Source: Candidatus Accumulibacter regalis (lineage in GTDB: Bacteria > Pseudomonadota > Gammaproteobacteria > Burkholderiales > Rhodocyclaceae). Taken from it: 64,000 nt of DNA. The translations under genes were made by a program, and so were the position numbers. Positions 26,077-35,460 of the stretch are shown piece by piece. How positions within the stretch are numbered: position 1 is the first letter of the stretch; every line of letters starts with the position of its first letter. Under the pieces are notes generated by a model. That model was given only the letters and a program-made list of their open reading frames with translations, made no database searches and was not told the DNA's origin. Location of the stretch: positions 124,001 through 188,000 of the forward strand of contig JEMY01000004.1 of NCBI GenBank assembly GCA_000585075.1, read 5' to 3'.

Positions 26077-27243
26077 GTGTCGATTTCATACTACAGAACC
26101 CTGCTCCTGACGGCCCATTCACTGGTCGTCGCATTGCTGCTCTCCGTGCTCGGCTGCGCAACTCCCGAACCGCCGCCCGAGCGGGCTCCCGCGCCCCATG
26201 TATCCGCAAGCACCTGGCAGCAGGTCGATGACGACATTGCCGCCGCGTCGCGGGTGGCCTGGGAGTCGGCCGAGAACTTTGCGCGCGGCTTGATGGACGG
26301 ATGGATGCGCCGCGTGCGCGAGCTTGGCGAAGAAGACTTCATCCCCTGGTATACCGGCTATTGGACCCAGCAATGGCTGTCGATCAAAGTTGCCTGGTAC
26401 AAAATGGGGGACGGGGGCAGCGATGGCGATGGCGATGGCGATGGCAACGATGCAAGTGTACGACGCCTGGCCGCGTATCTGCAGGAGGAATACGCCGAGC
26501 GGGTCCTCGAACCGGCGTCCGAGGAGATCGACCCCGACGTGGTCACCGAACAGGCGACCAACCTGTACGTCAAGCTCCTCGCCGAGCAGCTGCAGGGTAT
26601 GCCGCGGCGCCATGGCGTACCAAGAGCCCAATTCGAGCGCAGACTGAAGGCCCTTTCGGCCATTGCTGCCGCGACACCCGCCGCGCCAGACGCCTCGCTC
26701 TATGACCTTGTGCATAGCCAGCCAGTTGGCCGGCTGCCGGCCTATGCAAGCTTGCTGGCGCGCCTGCACGAGGGGCGTTCGCGCGTCGTCGCCGGGCCCG
26801 TGGCGGCGCGGATATCGCCAATCGCCGAACGCGCGGCAAGAAAACTCATCGACCAGATGGCGATCAGCGGCGGCGCCAGCGCTGCCGCGGCGGCCGTCGG
26901 CGGTGTCGCCGGGATGGTCCTCTCGCTGGGCGCCGCCGGCGTTGGCGCCATCGCCCACGCGCAGGAGAAGCCGGCGCTCGAAGCACAGCTGCGCGCGACC
27001 CTGGATTCGGCACAGACGGCGATGTGGCGGCAGCTGGTTGACGATCCGGACACCGGAGTGCTAGCCGGCATCAAGCATATCGCTGATCAGATCGAGCTCG
27101 GTCTCGGCGCAGCGACGGCCGAGCCGCAAGCATTCGAGCCGGCAGTTCTGGCGCCCGAATTCCCTGACGAGGAACCTTTCAACCGCCACCACCACCACGA
27201 CCCGACGCGACGATTGCCCGCCGATTTTCCAGGCGGTGGCTGA
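26077..27243 (+). CDS. Predicted lipoprotein of unknown function
   Basis: 388 residues from the GTG at 26077 (AGG 6 bases upstream; a GTG at 26062 is also possible). The signal peptide LLTAHSLVVALLLSVLGC ends in a lipobox with Cys27. The body is mainly helical, with an acidic repeat DGDGDGDG near residue 120 from a hexanucleotide repeat, a Gly/Ala-rich hydrophobic stretch (AISGGASAAAAAVGGVAGMV, then LSLGAAGVGAIA) that could enter a membrane, and a His-rich end (NRHHHHDP). I do not recognise the family. It is divergent from ecotin. Confidence 0.65.
   Translation: MSISYYRTLLLTAHSLVVALLLSVLGCATPEPPPERAPAPHVSASTWQQVDDDIAAASRVAWESAENFARGLMDGWMRRVRELGEEDFIPWYTGYWTQQWLSIKVAWYKMGDGGSDGDGDGDGNDASVRRLAAYLQEEYAERVLEPASEEIDPDVVTEQATNLYVKLLAEQLQGMPRRHGVPRAQFERRLKALSAIAAATPAAPDASLYDLVHSQPVGRLPAYASLLARLHEGRSRVVAGPVAARISPIAERAARKLIDQMAISGGASAAAAAVGGVAGMVLSLGAAGVGAIAHAQEKPALEAQLRATLDSAQTAMWRQLVDDPDTGVLAGIKHIADQIELGLGAATAEPQAFEPAVLAPEFPDEEPFNRHHHHDPTRRLPADFPGGG
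26422..26445 (+). repeat. Hexanucleotide repeat (GATGGC) x4
   Basis: Four perfect copies of GATGGC inside the lipoprotein gene, encoding Asp-Gly pairs. The resulting DGDGDGDGND stretch resembles a calcium-binding loop and is prone to copy-number change in multiples of two codons. Confidence 0.85.
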
Positions 27244-27300
27244 TCGAGGCACACCGCGACGACGCCTGGACGGGAGCAAGGCGTCGCCTCGAGCCCGGCC

Positions 27301-28611
27301 TCACTTCGCCGCTGGTAAGCGCCAGTCCGGAAATGCGGCGCGAAAGGTGCTGCCGGCCCCGACTTCCGAGTCGATGCTCAAGCTCGCCTGATGGCGCAGG
27401 AGGATATGCTTGACGATCGCCAGGCCCAGACCCGTGCCGCCGGTGTCGCGCGAGCGACCGCGATCGACGCGGTAAAAGCGCTCGGTCAGCCGTGGCAGGT
27501 GTTCGGCAGCCACACCGACACCGGAATCGCGAACCGAAAACACGCCCACCCCCTCGTGCATGGCCCATTCGATAGCGATCTCGCCACCCGCGGGCGTATA
27601 GCGAATGGCATTGGAAACCAGGTTGCCGAAAGCGCTGTGCAGCTCCTTGCGGTTGCCGCGCAAGGCCGGTCCCAGGCAATTCACGTCCAGACGATGGCGA
27701 CCGTCACTGAGGCTTTTCCCTTCGGCTTGCAGTTGCGCGAGAAGATTCGCCATATCGACATCCTCTTCGCTCGCCGGCGCGTCCTCCGCTTCCAGCCGCG
27801 AGAGGGTCAGCAGGTCGTCGACCAGCGTCAACATGCGTGCGGTCTGATCACTCATCAGGCGCGCGAACTGCTGGCGCTGCTCGCCGTCGACCACCCCGTC
27901 GTCGGTGAAATACTCGAGAAAACCACGGACCACGGTCAATGGCGTGCGCAATTCGTGAGAAACGTTGGCCACGAAGGTACTGCGCATCGATTCCACGCGC
28001 CGGGCATCGGTCACGTCCAGGCTGACCAGCAGCTTGTTGGCATCACCGAGGGGAACGACCCGGATGGTGTAGATGCGCGTCCGCGCCGCCGGCGCCTGCA
28101 GGACAAAGGGGCTGTGCACATCCGGACTGGCCAGGTACTCGGCGAAGCCCGGCGTACGGACCAGGTGCTCGATGATCACGCCGCTATCGCGCGGCAAATG
28201 AATTCCCAGATGCGCGCCGGCGGCGCGATTGCTCCAGTGGATGCGATGGCTGGCGTCGACAATCACCAGGCCATCGGGGACGGCGTCCATGGCACCGCGG
28301 AATGAGTGCAGCGTCGCCTCGACTTCCTGGCGACCGCGCGTATCGTCACGCAGCCTTCCCGAGAGCTTGCCCAGGACTTCGCCCCAGGCGCCACCGGCGT
28401 GCGGAAACGCGCGCTTCTCGGGAGCGTCCAGCCACGCGAGCAGTGCCACCAACTGCCTGGCGTGCACGCAAGCCAGCACGGCGAAGCCGAGCGCTGCAAC
28501 CGCCCAGCCCCACGCTGCACCCTGGCTGATCCAGGCCAGCAGGGCGAGGCCAAGAATCGGCAGCAGACGGGTGAGCAGAAACCTTGCAAACCACGACCCA
28601 CGCCGGCTCAT
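27301..28611 (-). CDS. phoR: Phosphate regulon sensor histidine kinase PhoR
   Basis: 436 residues. Two membrane helices at residues ~10-55 anchor the protein; there is no large periplasmic domain, as usual for PhoR. A PAS domain (~100-200) precedes the His-kinase core: H-box FVANVSHELRTPLT (His219), N-box NLVSNAIRYTPAGG, G1 DSGVGV and G2 GGTGLGLAIVKHIL. It phosphorylates PhoB when phosphate is scarce. Its ATG overlaps the phoB stop (ATGA). No pst genes are in the window, so the phosphate signal must come through PhoU and a remote Pst. Confidence 0.93.
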   Translation of the reverse strand: MSRRGSWFARFLLTRLLPILGLALLAWISQGAAWGWAVAALGFAVLACVHARQLVALLAWLDAPEKRAFPHAGGAWGEVLGKLSGRLRDDTRGRQEVEATLHSFRGAMDAVPDGLVIVDASHRIHWSNRAAGAHLGIHLPRDSGVIIEHLVRTPGFAEYLASPDVHSPFVLQAPAARTRIYTIRVVPLGDANKLLVSLDVTDARRVESMRSTFVANVSHELRTPLTVVRGFLEYFTDDGVVDGEQRQQFARLMSDQTARMLTLVDDLLTLSRLEAEDAPASEEDVDMANLLAQLQAEGKSLSDGRHRLDVNCLGPALRGNRKELHSAFGNLVSNAIRYTPAGGEIAIEWAMHEGVGVFSVRDSGVGVAAEHLPRLTERFYRVDRGRSRDTGGTGLGLAIVKHILLRHQASLSIDSEVGAGSTFRAAFPDWRLPAAK

Positions 28612-29333
28612 GAGTCCAGCGGGTTCGACCCGGACCGAGATGCGAGTTTATAACCGGCACCGCGAACGGTTTCCACCATCGACTCGGCCGCAGCGCCGAG
28701 CGCAACGCGCAGGCGGCGAATGTGAATATCCACCGTACGGTCTTCGATATAGACGTGATCGCCCCAGACGTTGTCGAGCAACTGCTGCCGCGTGTAGACG
28801 CGGCCAGGGTTGGCCATCAGAAAGCGCAGCAGCCGGAACTCGGTCGGCGTCAGGCTGATTCGCTGGCCATCGACACTTGCCGCGTGACTGACCGTATCGA
28901 GCTCAATCGGCCCGGCTTGCAGCGTCCCCTTGACGAACTCCGGAGCGCAACGCCGCAGCACTGCCTGCACGCGGGCGAGAAGCTCTTTCGGACTGAAGGG
29001 CTTGACGATGTAATCGTCGGCACCACCTTCGAGCCCGGCGACGCGGTCCGGTTCCTCACCACGCGCGGTGAGCAGGATGACCGGCAGGCCGCGCGTGCGA
29101 GCCTCGCCGCGCAGCCGGCCAATCAGCGCCAGACCCGACTTCCCGGGCAGCATCCAGTCAACCAGCGCGAGCTCCGGCAGCGTCTCGCGCAACAAGGTCT
29201 CGGCTTGCTCGGCGCTGTCTGCGCAGAGCGGCTCATAGCCACCGCGCAGCAGCGTAAAGCGCAGCAATTCCTGAATTCCCTTGTCGTCCTCGACGACAAG
29301 AACCTGCGGCAAACTGGCCTTCGTGCGCGTCAT
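28608..29333 (-). CDS. phoB: Phosphate regulon response regulator PhoB
   Basis: 241 residues from the ATG at 29333, which overlaps the phoU stop (TGATG); a GTG one codon earlier is possible. The receiver has acidic residues in VLVVEDDKGIQELL, phosphoacceptor Asp in LALVDWMLPGKSG and Lys in VKPFSPKELL. The C-terminal winged helix ends with VYIEDRTVDIHIRRLRVALG, an OmpR/PhoB recognition helix that binds Pho boxes. It is the middle gene of phoU-phoB-phoR. Confidence 0.95.
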   Translation of the reverse strand: MTRTKASLPQVLVVEDDKGIQELLRFTLLRGGYEPLCADSAEQAETLLRETLPELALVDWMLPGKSGLALIGRLRGEARTRGLPVILLTARGEEPDRVAGLEGGADDYIVKPFSPKELLARVQAVLRRCAPEFVKGTLQAGPIELDTVSHAASVDGQRISLTPTEFRLLRFLMANPGRVYTRQQLLDNVWGDHVYIEDRTVDIHIRRLRVALGAAAESMVETVRGAGYKLASRSGSNPLDS

Positions 29334-30028
29334 CACTCGCTCGCCACCTTGCGCGCCGCCCCGCTATGCCGAACGTCTACGCCGCTGACGATGTAGATCA
29401 CGTTTTCGGCAATGTTCGCCGCGTGATCGCCGACCCGTTCGATGGCCTTGGCAATCCAGATGATGTCCAGTGCCTCGCTGATCGTCCGCGGGTCCTCCAT
29501 CATGTAAGTGATCAACTGCCTCAGGATCGCGTTGAACGCGGCATCGATCGCCTTGTCCGCACCGATGACCTGCCGTGCCGCGGCGACATCCATCCGCGCC
29601 AGCGAATCGAGGGCGCTCTGCAACATGTCGGTGGCCAGGCGGCCGCAATGCCGGATATCGGACAGGCGCGGGATGCGCTGGTTACCGCCCTGGTGCAGCT
29701 TGCGTGACATATTGGCGATTTTCGCCGCCTTGTCGCCGACACGCTCGAGGTCGGTGACAATTCGTGAGACGGCCATCACCAGGCGCAGATCGCGTGCCGT
29801 CGGCTGCCGGCGAGCGATCAACAGCGTACAGTCCTCGTCGATGCCAACCTCGTTGGCGTCCACTTCGCAGTCCCTGTCGATCACCTGCTGCATCGCCTCC
29901 AGATTGCCGCTGCTGAAGGCATCGATCGCCGCCTGCACCTGATTTTCGACCAGGCCACCCATCTGCAGGAGGCGCGTGCGAATGTGTTCAAGTTCCAGAT
30001 CGAACTGTTTGCTGAGGTGGTCGCTCAT
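29333..30028 (-). CDS. phoU: Phosphate signalling protein PhoU
   Basis: 231 residues. Two PhoU three-helix repeats are present: LELEHIRTRLLQMGGLVENQ and RLVMAVSRIVTDLERVGDKA in the first, SALDSLARMDVAAARQVIGA and IAKAIERVGDHAANIAENVI in the second. PhoU links Pst transport to PhoR and keeps the regulon off when phosphate is plentiful. Here it heads an operon with phoB and phoR rather than closing a pstSCAB operon. No Pho box was seen upstream. Confidence 0.95.
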   Translation of the reverse strand: MSDHLSKQFDLELEHIRTRLLQMGGLVENQVQAAIDAFSSGNLEAMQQVIDRDCEVDANEVGIDEDCTLLIARRQPTARDLRLVMAVSRIVTDLERVGDKAAKIANMSRKLHQGGNQRIPRLSDIRHCGRLATDMLQSALDSLARMDVAAARQVIGADKAIDAAFNAILRQLITYMMEDPRTISEALDIIWIAKAIERVGDHAANIAENVIYIVSGVDVRHSGAARKVASE

Positions 30029-30160
30029 TGGCTTGGGCTCGTGTGGGCAGTGAGAAGGACAGCCGGCAGACTACGCCGCCAATGTTTCGGCGCGATGACG
30101 CAGCCCGCCTGCCCGGAGCGGCCACTGACTTCGCGTCGGCCACCAGATTCAGCAGACGGC

Positions 30161-30166
30161 TATAAT
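30161..30166 (+). promoter_or_regulatory. Candidate -10 element for the mnh operon
   Basis: TATAAT in the context GGCTATAATCCGG, almost identical to that before bamD, lies 161 bases before the mnhA start. No consensus -35 is present. It would give a leader of about 155 bases that contains the short frame 30209-30331. Confidence 0.35.
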
Positions 30167-30208
30167 CCGGCCCAGCGACACCGCTGTTGTGCTCCGCCAG
30201 GACCTGCG

Positions 30209-30331
30209 ATGCTGGCGAGCAGAACACTCCCTGCGATGAAGCCAGCGGACAACTCCAGTTTCTGTAATAGTCGCATCTTCGGCACCTCCGAGTCACCCCC
30301 GGACAATTCACTCCTGGATCGGCCTTTGTGA
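30209..30331 (+). CDS. Possible 40-residue leader peptide overlapping mnhA
   Basis: A short frame starting at ATG 30209, with AGGA 6 bases upstream, ends TTGTGA so that its stop overlaps the mnhA GTG start by three bases. mnhA itself has no good ribosome-binding site, so ribosomes finishing this frame could restart on mnhA. The peptide (MLASRTLPAMKPADNSSFCN and 20 more) has no recognised motif. Evidence is positional only. Confidence 0.3.
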   Translation: MLASRTLPAMKPADNSSFCNSRIFGTSESPPDNSLLDRPL

Positions 30332-33132
30332 ATTCGAACCTGCTGCTCCTGGCCATTCCCGGCATGGCCTTTGCCACTTTCCTGCTGCCGCTGCTGCTGC
30401 AGCGCTTCGGACGCGTCGCCGCCACCGTGGCCGCGGCAGCGGTGATCGGCACCTGCCTCGCGCTGGTGCTGCGGCTGGCGCCCGCCGTCTTCGCCGGCGA
30501 AACGCAGGTCGCACGCGTGCACTGGCTTCCCACCTACGGACTGGACCTCGGCCTGCGCATGGATGGTCTCGGGCTGCTCTTCAGCCTGCTGATTTGCGGC
30601 ATCGGCCTGCTCGTCGTGCTCTATGCGTTCTACTATCTGCCGGGCAGCGACCGCATGGGGCGCTTCTATTCGATTCTGCTCCTCTTCATGGCCGCGATGC
30701 TCGGCGTCGTGCTTTCCGAAAACCTGCTCCTGCTCCTCGTTTTCTGGGAGATCACCAGTCTCTCGTCGTTCCTGCTCGTCGCCTACAGCCACGACAAGTA
30801 CGAGTCGCGGATTGGTGCCCGCATGGCCCTGGCGGTCACCGGCGGCGGCGGCCTAGCACTGCTCGCCGGCATCCTCCTCCTTGGCCATATCGCCGGCAGC
30901 TACGAGCTTTCGGTGATTCTCGCGGCCGGCGATCAGATTCGCGCACACGCACTCTACATACCGACGCTGATCCTCATCCTGCTCGGCGCGTTTACCAAGT
31001 CGGCGCAGTTCCCCTTCCACTTCTGGTTGCCGAACGCGATGTCGGCGCCGACGCCGGTATCGGCCTACCTGCATTCGGCGACCATGGTCAAGGCGGGCGT
31101 CTTCCTGCTCGCCCGCCTGCATCCGGCACTCGGCGGTACCGACGCCTGGTTCTGGCTGGTCAGCGGCACCGGCGCGGTGACCCTGGTCTATTCCGCGGCG
31201 ACGGCGCTCTTTCGACACGATATCAAGGGCCTGCTCGCCTACTCGACGATCAGTCACCTGGGTCTGATCACCCTGCTGTTCGGCCTCGACACGCCGCTGT
31301 CCATCGTCGCTGGCGTCTTCCACATCATCAACCACGCGATTTTCAAGGCCTCGCTGTTCATGGCCGCCGGGGTCATCGACCACGAATGCGGCACACGCGA
31401 CATGCGCCGCGTCAATGGCATGTTCAAGCGCATGCCGATCACTGCCGCCCTGGCCATCATTGCCGCCGGCTCGATGGCCGGCGTACCGCTGCTGAACGGC
31501 TTCCTGAGCAAGGAGATGTTCTTCGCCGAAACGGTCGGTCACCCGCAGTTCGAAGCCGTCTCCTGGCTGCTGCCGCTGGTCGCCACGATCGCCGGCATGC
31601 TTGCCGTCGCCTACTCCCTGCGCTTCGTGCACGACGTCTTCTTCAATGGCGAGCCGATCGACCTGCCGCGCCAGCCGCACGAGCCACCCCGCTGGATGCG
31701 TGCGCCGATCGAACTGCTGGTGCTCCTTTGTCTGCTCGTCGGCGTCTTTCCCGGATGGACCGTCGCGCCGCTGCTTGACGTCGCCGCCGCCGCCGCGTTG
31801 CAGGCGCCATTGCCGGAATTCGAACTGGCGCTGTGGCACGGCTTCAATCGGCCCTTGATGATGAGCCTGCTGGCGCTGGCCGGTGGCGTTTTCATCTACG
31901 CAATGCGCGGTCCGCTCTTTGCGTGGCAGGAACAGCTGCCGCCACTACGCCCGCGCACGGCCTTCGAACGCGGCTACCGGCTGCTCGCCGGCGCTGCGCG
32001 ACGCCTCGTCGCGCTGCTCGACAACGGCTCTCTGCAGCGCTACAACGCGCTGTTATTCAGTTTCATCCTGGTGCTCGGCAGCTGGGCGTTCTTCTCGGGG
32101 CCTGCCGCGACTGTCCGGCTACCCAGCCAGCCCGCTGGCGAAGCAGCCTACCTCGCCCTGTTCGCGCTGCTGGTGGGCAGCATGGGTGGCACGCTGCTGT
32201 ATCGGAAACGCTTGCTGGCCGTGATTCTCGTCGGCATCGTCGGCCTGATCGTGGCGCTGATCTTCGTCCGCCTGTCGGCACCCGACCTGGCGCTGACCCA
32301 GTTGGCGGTCGAGACAGGAACCATCATTCTGATGCTGCTGGTACTCTACTTTCTTCCTGTACGCGAAGCGCCGAGAAGCAGTGCCAGTCGCCTGACACGC
32401 GACCTGCTGCTGGCCATGTTTGCCGGCGGCGGCATGGCGCTGATTACCCTGCAGATGCTCGCCGCACCGTTCGCGACGATTTCCGGTTTCTATCTTCGCG
32501 AAGCGGTTCCCGGCGGCGGCGGTACGAACGTCGTCAATGTGATCCTGGTGGACTTCCGAGGTTTCGATACTCTCGGCGAAATCACCGTCCTGGCCCTGGT
32601 CGCCCTGGCTTCCCACGCGCTCCTCGACCGGCTGATCCTGACCGCACCACGACTCGATAGCGATGGACGCCCCTGGTCGAGCGAAGCCCACCCGCTATTT
32701 CTAGCGATGATGATGCGCCCCTTGCTGCCCTTGTCGCTGACCATTTCGGTCTACATCTTCCTGCGCGGACACAACGTGCCCGGCGGTGGTTTCGTCGCCG
32801 GCCTGATCACCAGCGTCGCGCTGGTCGTGCAATACCTGGCCAATGGCAACGTCTTTGCGCAGCGACGCATGCCACGCAATTCGGCCGGGCTGCTCTCGCT
32901 GGGGCTGCTGCTGGCAAGCGGAGTGGGAATGGCGAGCTGGCTCTTCGAGCGGCCTTTTCTGACCACTGCCCACGGCCATGTCTCGCTGCCGCTGATCGGC
33001 GAGTTCGAACTGGCTTCGGCGATGATCTTCGATCTCGGTGTATATGTAGTGGTGGTCACCGTCGTGGTGACGGTACTTTCCGGCCTGGGCCGACTATCGG
33101 CACGCGCACACAACCAGGAGGCGGGGAACTGA
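30328..33132 (+). CDS. mnhA: Na+/H+ antiporter subunit A, fused to subunit B-like domain
   Basis: 934 residues, inner membrane, starting with GTG. Residues ~1-500 are NuoL-like, including LVFWEITSLSSFLLVAYSHD and FTKSAQFPFHFWLPNAMSAP, the proton-path helices with their conserved Lys. Residues ~790-930 are an MnhB domain with GHNVPGGGFVAGLITSVALV. Such an A-B fusion is the group 2 (PhaAB-type) form. It is the first gene of a seven-subunit Mrp/Mnh antiporter that exports Na+ in exchange for H+. It overlaps mnhC by one base. Confidence 0.95.
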   Translation: MNSNLLLLAIPGMAFATFLLPLLLQRFGRVAATVAAAAVIGTCLALVLRLAPAVFAGETQVARVHWLPTYGLDLGLRMDGLGLLFSLLICGIGLLVVLYAFYYLPGSDRMGRFYSILLLFMAAMLGVVLSENLLLLLVFWEITSLSSFLLVAYSHDKYESRIGARMALAVTGGGGLALLAGILLLGHIAGSYELSVILAAGDQIRAHALYIPTLILILLGAFTKSAQFPFHFWLPNAMSAPTPVSAYLHSATMVKAGVFLLARLHPALGGTDAWFWLVSGTGAVTLVYSAATALFRHDIKGLLAYSTISHLGLITLLFGLDTPLSIVAGVFHIINHAIFKASLFMAAGVIDHECGTRDMRRVNGMFKRMPITAALAIIAAGSMAGVPLLNGFLSKEMFFAETVGHPQFEAVSWLLPLVATIAGMLAVAYSLRFVHDVFFNGEPIDLPRQPHEPPRWMRAPIELLVLLCLLVGVFPGWTVAPLLDVAAAAALQAPLPEFELALWHGFNRPLMMSLLALAGGVFIYAMRGPLFAWQEQLPPLRPRTAFERGYRLLAGAARRLVALLDNGSLQRYNALLFSFILVLGSWAFFSGPAATVRLPSQPAGEAAYLALFALLVGSMGGTLLYRKRLLAVILVGIVGLIVALIFVRLSAPDLALTQLAVETGTIILMLLVLYFLPVREAPRSSASRLTRDLLLAMFAGGGMALITLQMLAAPFATISGFYLREAVPGGGGTNVVNVILVDFRGFDTLGEITVLALVALASHALLDRLILTAPRLDSDGRPWSSEAHPLFLAMMMRPLLPLSLTISVYIFLRGHNVPGGGFVAGLITSVALVVQYLANGNVFAQRRMPRNSAGLLSLGLLLASGVGMASWLFERPFLTTAHGHVSLPLIGEFELASAMIFDLGVYVVVVTVVVTVLSGLGRLSARAHNQEAGN

Positions 33133-33458
33133 TGGAAGTCTTGCTGTCGATTGCCATCGGCGTGCTCACCGCTTGCGGCGTGTTCCTCATCCTGCGCTCG
33201 CGCACTTTCCCCGTCCTGCTCGGCCTGACCCTGCTGTCCTACGCGGTGAACCTCTTTCTCTTTGCCAGCGGCCGCCTGCGCATCGATGCCCCGCCGCTGA
33301 TTCGCGCCGGCGCAAGCTATGCCGACCCCTTGCCGCAGGCACTGGTGCTCACCGCCATCGTTATCGGTTTCGGGATGACCGCCTATCTGGCGATCCTTGC
33401 CTTGCGCGCCTTATCCGAATCGGGAGCCGACCACGTCGACGCCCACAAGGGACCATGA
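33132..33458 (+). CDS. mnhC: Na+/H+ antiporter subunit C
   Basis: 108 residues, NuoK-like with three membrane helices. GVFLILRSRTFPVLLGLTLL, SYAVNLFLFASGRL and DPLPQALVLTAIVIGFGMTA are the typical MnhC segments. It overlaps mnhD by four bases (ATGA). Confidence 0.95.
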   Translation: MEVLLSIAIGVLTACGVFLILRSRTFPVLLGLTLLSYAVNLFLFASGRLRIDAPPLIRAGASYADPLPQALVLTAIVIGFGMTAYLAILALRALSESGADHVDAHKGP

Positions 33459-34972
33459 ACGCCAACGCGCCCATTCTGCCGCTTCTGATCCCCCTGGCTG
33501 CAGCGCTGCTGCAGATGGCGTCCGGCCGCCTCTCGTTCCAGCGCGCGGTCGGACTGCTGGCCACGGCGCTCCTCGTGCTCGTCGCCAGCTGGCTGACGCT
33601 GCTCGCCGACGACGGCGTGCTGCGCGTCTATGCCCTTGGCGACTGGCCGGCGCCCTTTGGCATTGTCCTCGTCGTCGACCGCCTGGCCGCCGCAATGACC
33701 CTGCTCACCGCCGTGCTCGGCTTCGTGGTCCTGCTCTATGCCAGCGCCGGCTTCGACGACGAGGGGATTCACTTCCACCCCTTGTTCCAGTTTCAACTGC
33801 TCGGCCTGCTCGGCGCGTTTCTCACCGGCGACCTGTTCAACCTCTTCGTCTTCTTCGAAATCATGCTGCTCGCCTCCTACGTGCTGCTCGCGCACGGCGG
33901 CGGCCTGGCCCGCACGCGCGCCGGGATCACCTACGTGGTGCTCAATCTGGTCGGCTCGGCGCTTTTCCTGATCGCGCTGGGCTTGATCTACGGCACGCTG
34001 GGCACGCTGAACCTGGCCGATGTAGCGCGCGTTCTGACCCTGCCCGGCCATGATCGTGCACTCGCCAGACTGGCCTTCGCACTGCTGATCGCGGTCTTCG
34101 CACTGAAGGCCGGTCTGTTGCCGCTATCGTTCTGGCTGCCACACACCTATAGCGCTGCCGGCGCACCGGTGGCCGCGCTCTTTGCGATCATGACCAAGGT
34201 CGGCATCGTCGCCATCCTGCGCGTACAGGCGATCGCCCTCGAACCGGTGATGCCCGACCTTCTCGACAACTGGTTGACCACCCTGGCGCTGGCCACCGTC
34301 GCCTTCGCCGCCCTCGGCGCGCTGGCTGCCGCCCGCCTGCAGGCGCTTATCGCGTGGCTGGTCCTGCTGTCGGCCGGCACCCTGCTGGTGACGCCCGCGC
34401 AGGCAAGTACCGAAGTCAGCGCCGCAGCGCTCTACTACCTGCTGCAATCGACCCTTGCCGGCGCCGCTTTCTTCCTGCTCGCAGGCCTGATCGCCGAGCA
34501 GCGCGGCAAGGTCGCCGACCAGTTCCTGGCCGGCCCGCCACTGCGCGCCACCTGGCTGAAAATCGCCTTCCTGATCGTGGCCACCACGGCCGCCGCCCTG
34601 CCCCCGTTTTCCGGCTTCGTCGGCAAGCTGATGCTGTTGACCAGCACGCGCGACGTCGAAGCGGGAAGCGCTATCTGGGTAGTGATACTGATCTCGGGTT
34701 TCATCGTCATGGCCGCGCTGGCCCGTGACGGCTGCTATCTGATCTGGAAACACAAGGCGGCGGCGAGATCGCTGCCGGGCGAGCCCGTCGGCTGGCAACG
34801 GGCGACGGCGACCCTGCTGCTGGTCGCTGCCGGGCCGCTGCTGGCGGTCGGTGCGCGCCCGCTAGCCGACTACGCCGCGCGCGCATCCGCTCAACTGCAT
34901 GCACCTGGCGCCTACGTGACGGGCGTTCTCGGAGCAGGCGCAACGACCACCGGCCACGGGACAAGACCATGA
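33455..34972 (+). CDS. mnhD: Na+/H+ antiporter subunit D
   Basis: 505 residues from the ATG at 33455; a longer frame upstream only runs through mnhC. It is NuoM/NuoN-like with about 14 membrane helices. FNLFVFFEIMLLASYVLLAH and FALKAGLLPLSFWLPHTYSA hold the conserved Glu and Lys of the proton path; LPPFSGFVGKLMLL is also conserved. Overlaps mnhE by four bases. Confidence 0.95.
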   Translation: MNANAPILPLLIPLAAALLQMASGRLSFQRAVGLLATALLVLVASWLTLLADDGVLRVYALGDWPAPFGIVLVVDRLAAAMTLLTAVLGFVVLLYASAGFDDEGIHFHPLFQFQLLGLLGAFLTGDLFNLFVFFEIMLLASYVLLAHGGGLARTRAGITYVVLNLVGSALFLIALGLIYGTLGTLNLADVARVLTLPGHDRALARLAFALLIAVFALKAGLLPLSFWLPHTYSAAGAPVAALFAIMTKVGIVAILRVQAIALEPVMPDLLDNWLTTLALATVAFAALGALAAARLQALIAWLVLLSAGTLLVTPAQASTEVSAAALYYLLQSTLAGAAFFLLAGLIAEQRGKVADQFLAGPPLRATWLKIAFLIVATTAAALPPFSGFVGKLMLLTSTRDVEAGSAIWVVILISGFIVMAALARDGCYLIWKHKAAARSLPGEPVGWQRATATLLLVAAGPLLAVGARPLADYAARASAQLHAPGAYVTGVLGAGATTTGHGTRP

Positions 34973-35460
34973 TGCGCGCCATCCTGCCACACCCGCGCCT
35001 GTCGCTGATGGTGTTCCTGCTCTGGGCGGTGATCACCAACGCCGCATCGTTGGGCGTGCTCGTCCTCGGCGCCGTGTTGGCAATCGTCATCCCCTTGCTG
35101 ACCCATGACTTCTGGCCCGACCCCCCGCCGCTCGTCCGTCCCTGGCGGGCATTGCGCTTCATGGGTCTCTTCGGACTCGACATCGTCACCGCCAACTGGC
35201 GCGTTGCGCGCCAGATCATCGGGCCGCTACACCGGCTGTCACCGGCTTTCGTCGAGGTACCCCTCGATCTGCGCGACCCGTTTATCGCCACGCTACTGGG
35301 GAGTATCGTGTCCTTGACCCCGGGAACGGTATCGATCGACGTCGACCAGCAGCGCTGGGTGCTGCTGGTACACGCCCTCGACGCGCCCAATCCGGAGGCG
35401 CTGATCAGCGAGATCAAGGAGCGCTACGAACAGGCCCTCAAGGAGATGTTTGCATGCTGA
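34969..35460 (+). CDS. mnhE: Na+/H+ antiporter subunit E
   Basis: 163 residues. Two N-terminal membrane helices are followed by a cytoplasmic part; LGSIVSLTPGTVSIDVDQQR is the MnhE signature. It overlaps mnhF by seven bases. The subunit has no known ion-path residues and likely helps assembly. Confidence 0.94.
   Translation: MMRAILPHPRLSLMVFLLWAVITNAASLGVLVLGAVLAIVIPLLTHDFWPDPPPLVRPWRALRFMGLFGLDIVTANWRVARQIIGPLHRLSPAFVEVPLDLRDPFIATLLGSIVSLTPGTVSIDVDQQRWVLLVHALDAPNPEALISEIKERYEQALKEMFAC

Noticed and set aside
28618-28632. GGTTCGACCC as a tRNA T-loop
   Set aside because: It lies in the phoB/phoR junction and no cloverleaf can be formed around it; no tRNA was found anywhere in the window.
33383-34051. 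Minus-strand frame of 222 codons rich in Gln, Glu and Arg
   Set aside because: A reverse-strand shadow of the hydrophobic mnhC and mnhD genes; several others like it occur opposite membrane proteins.
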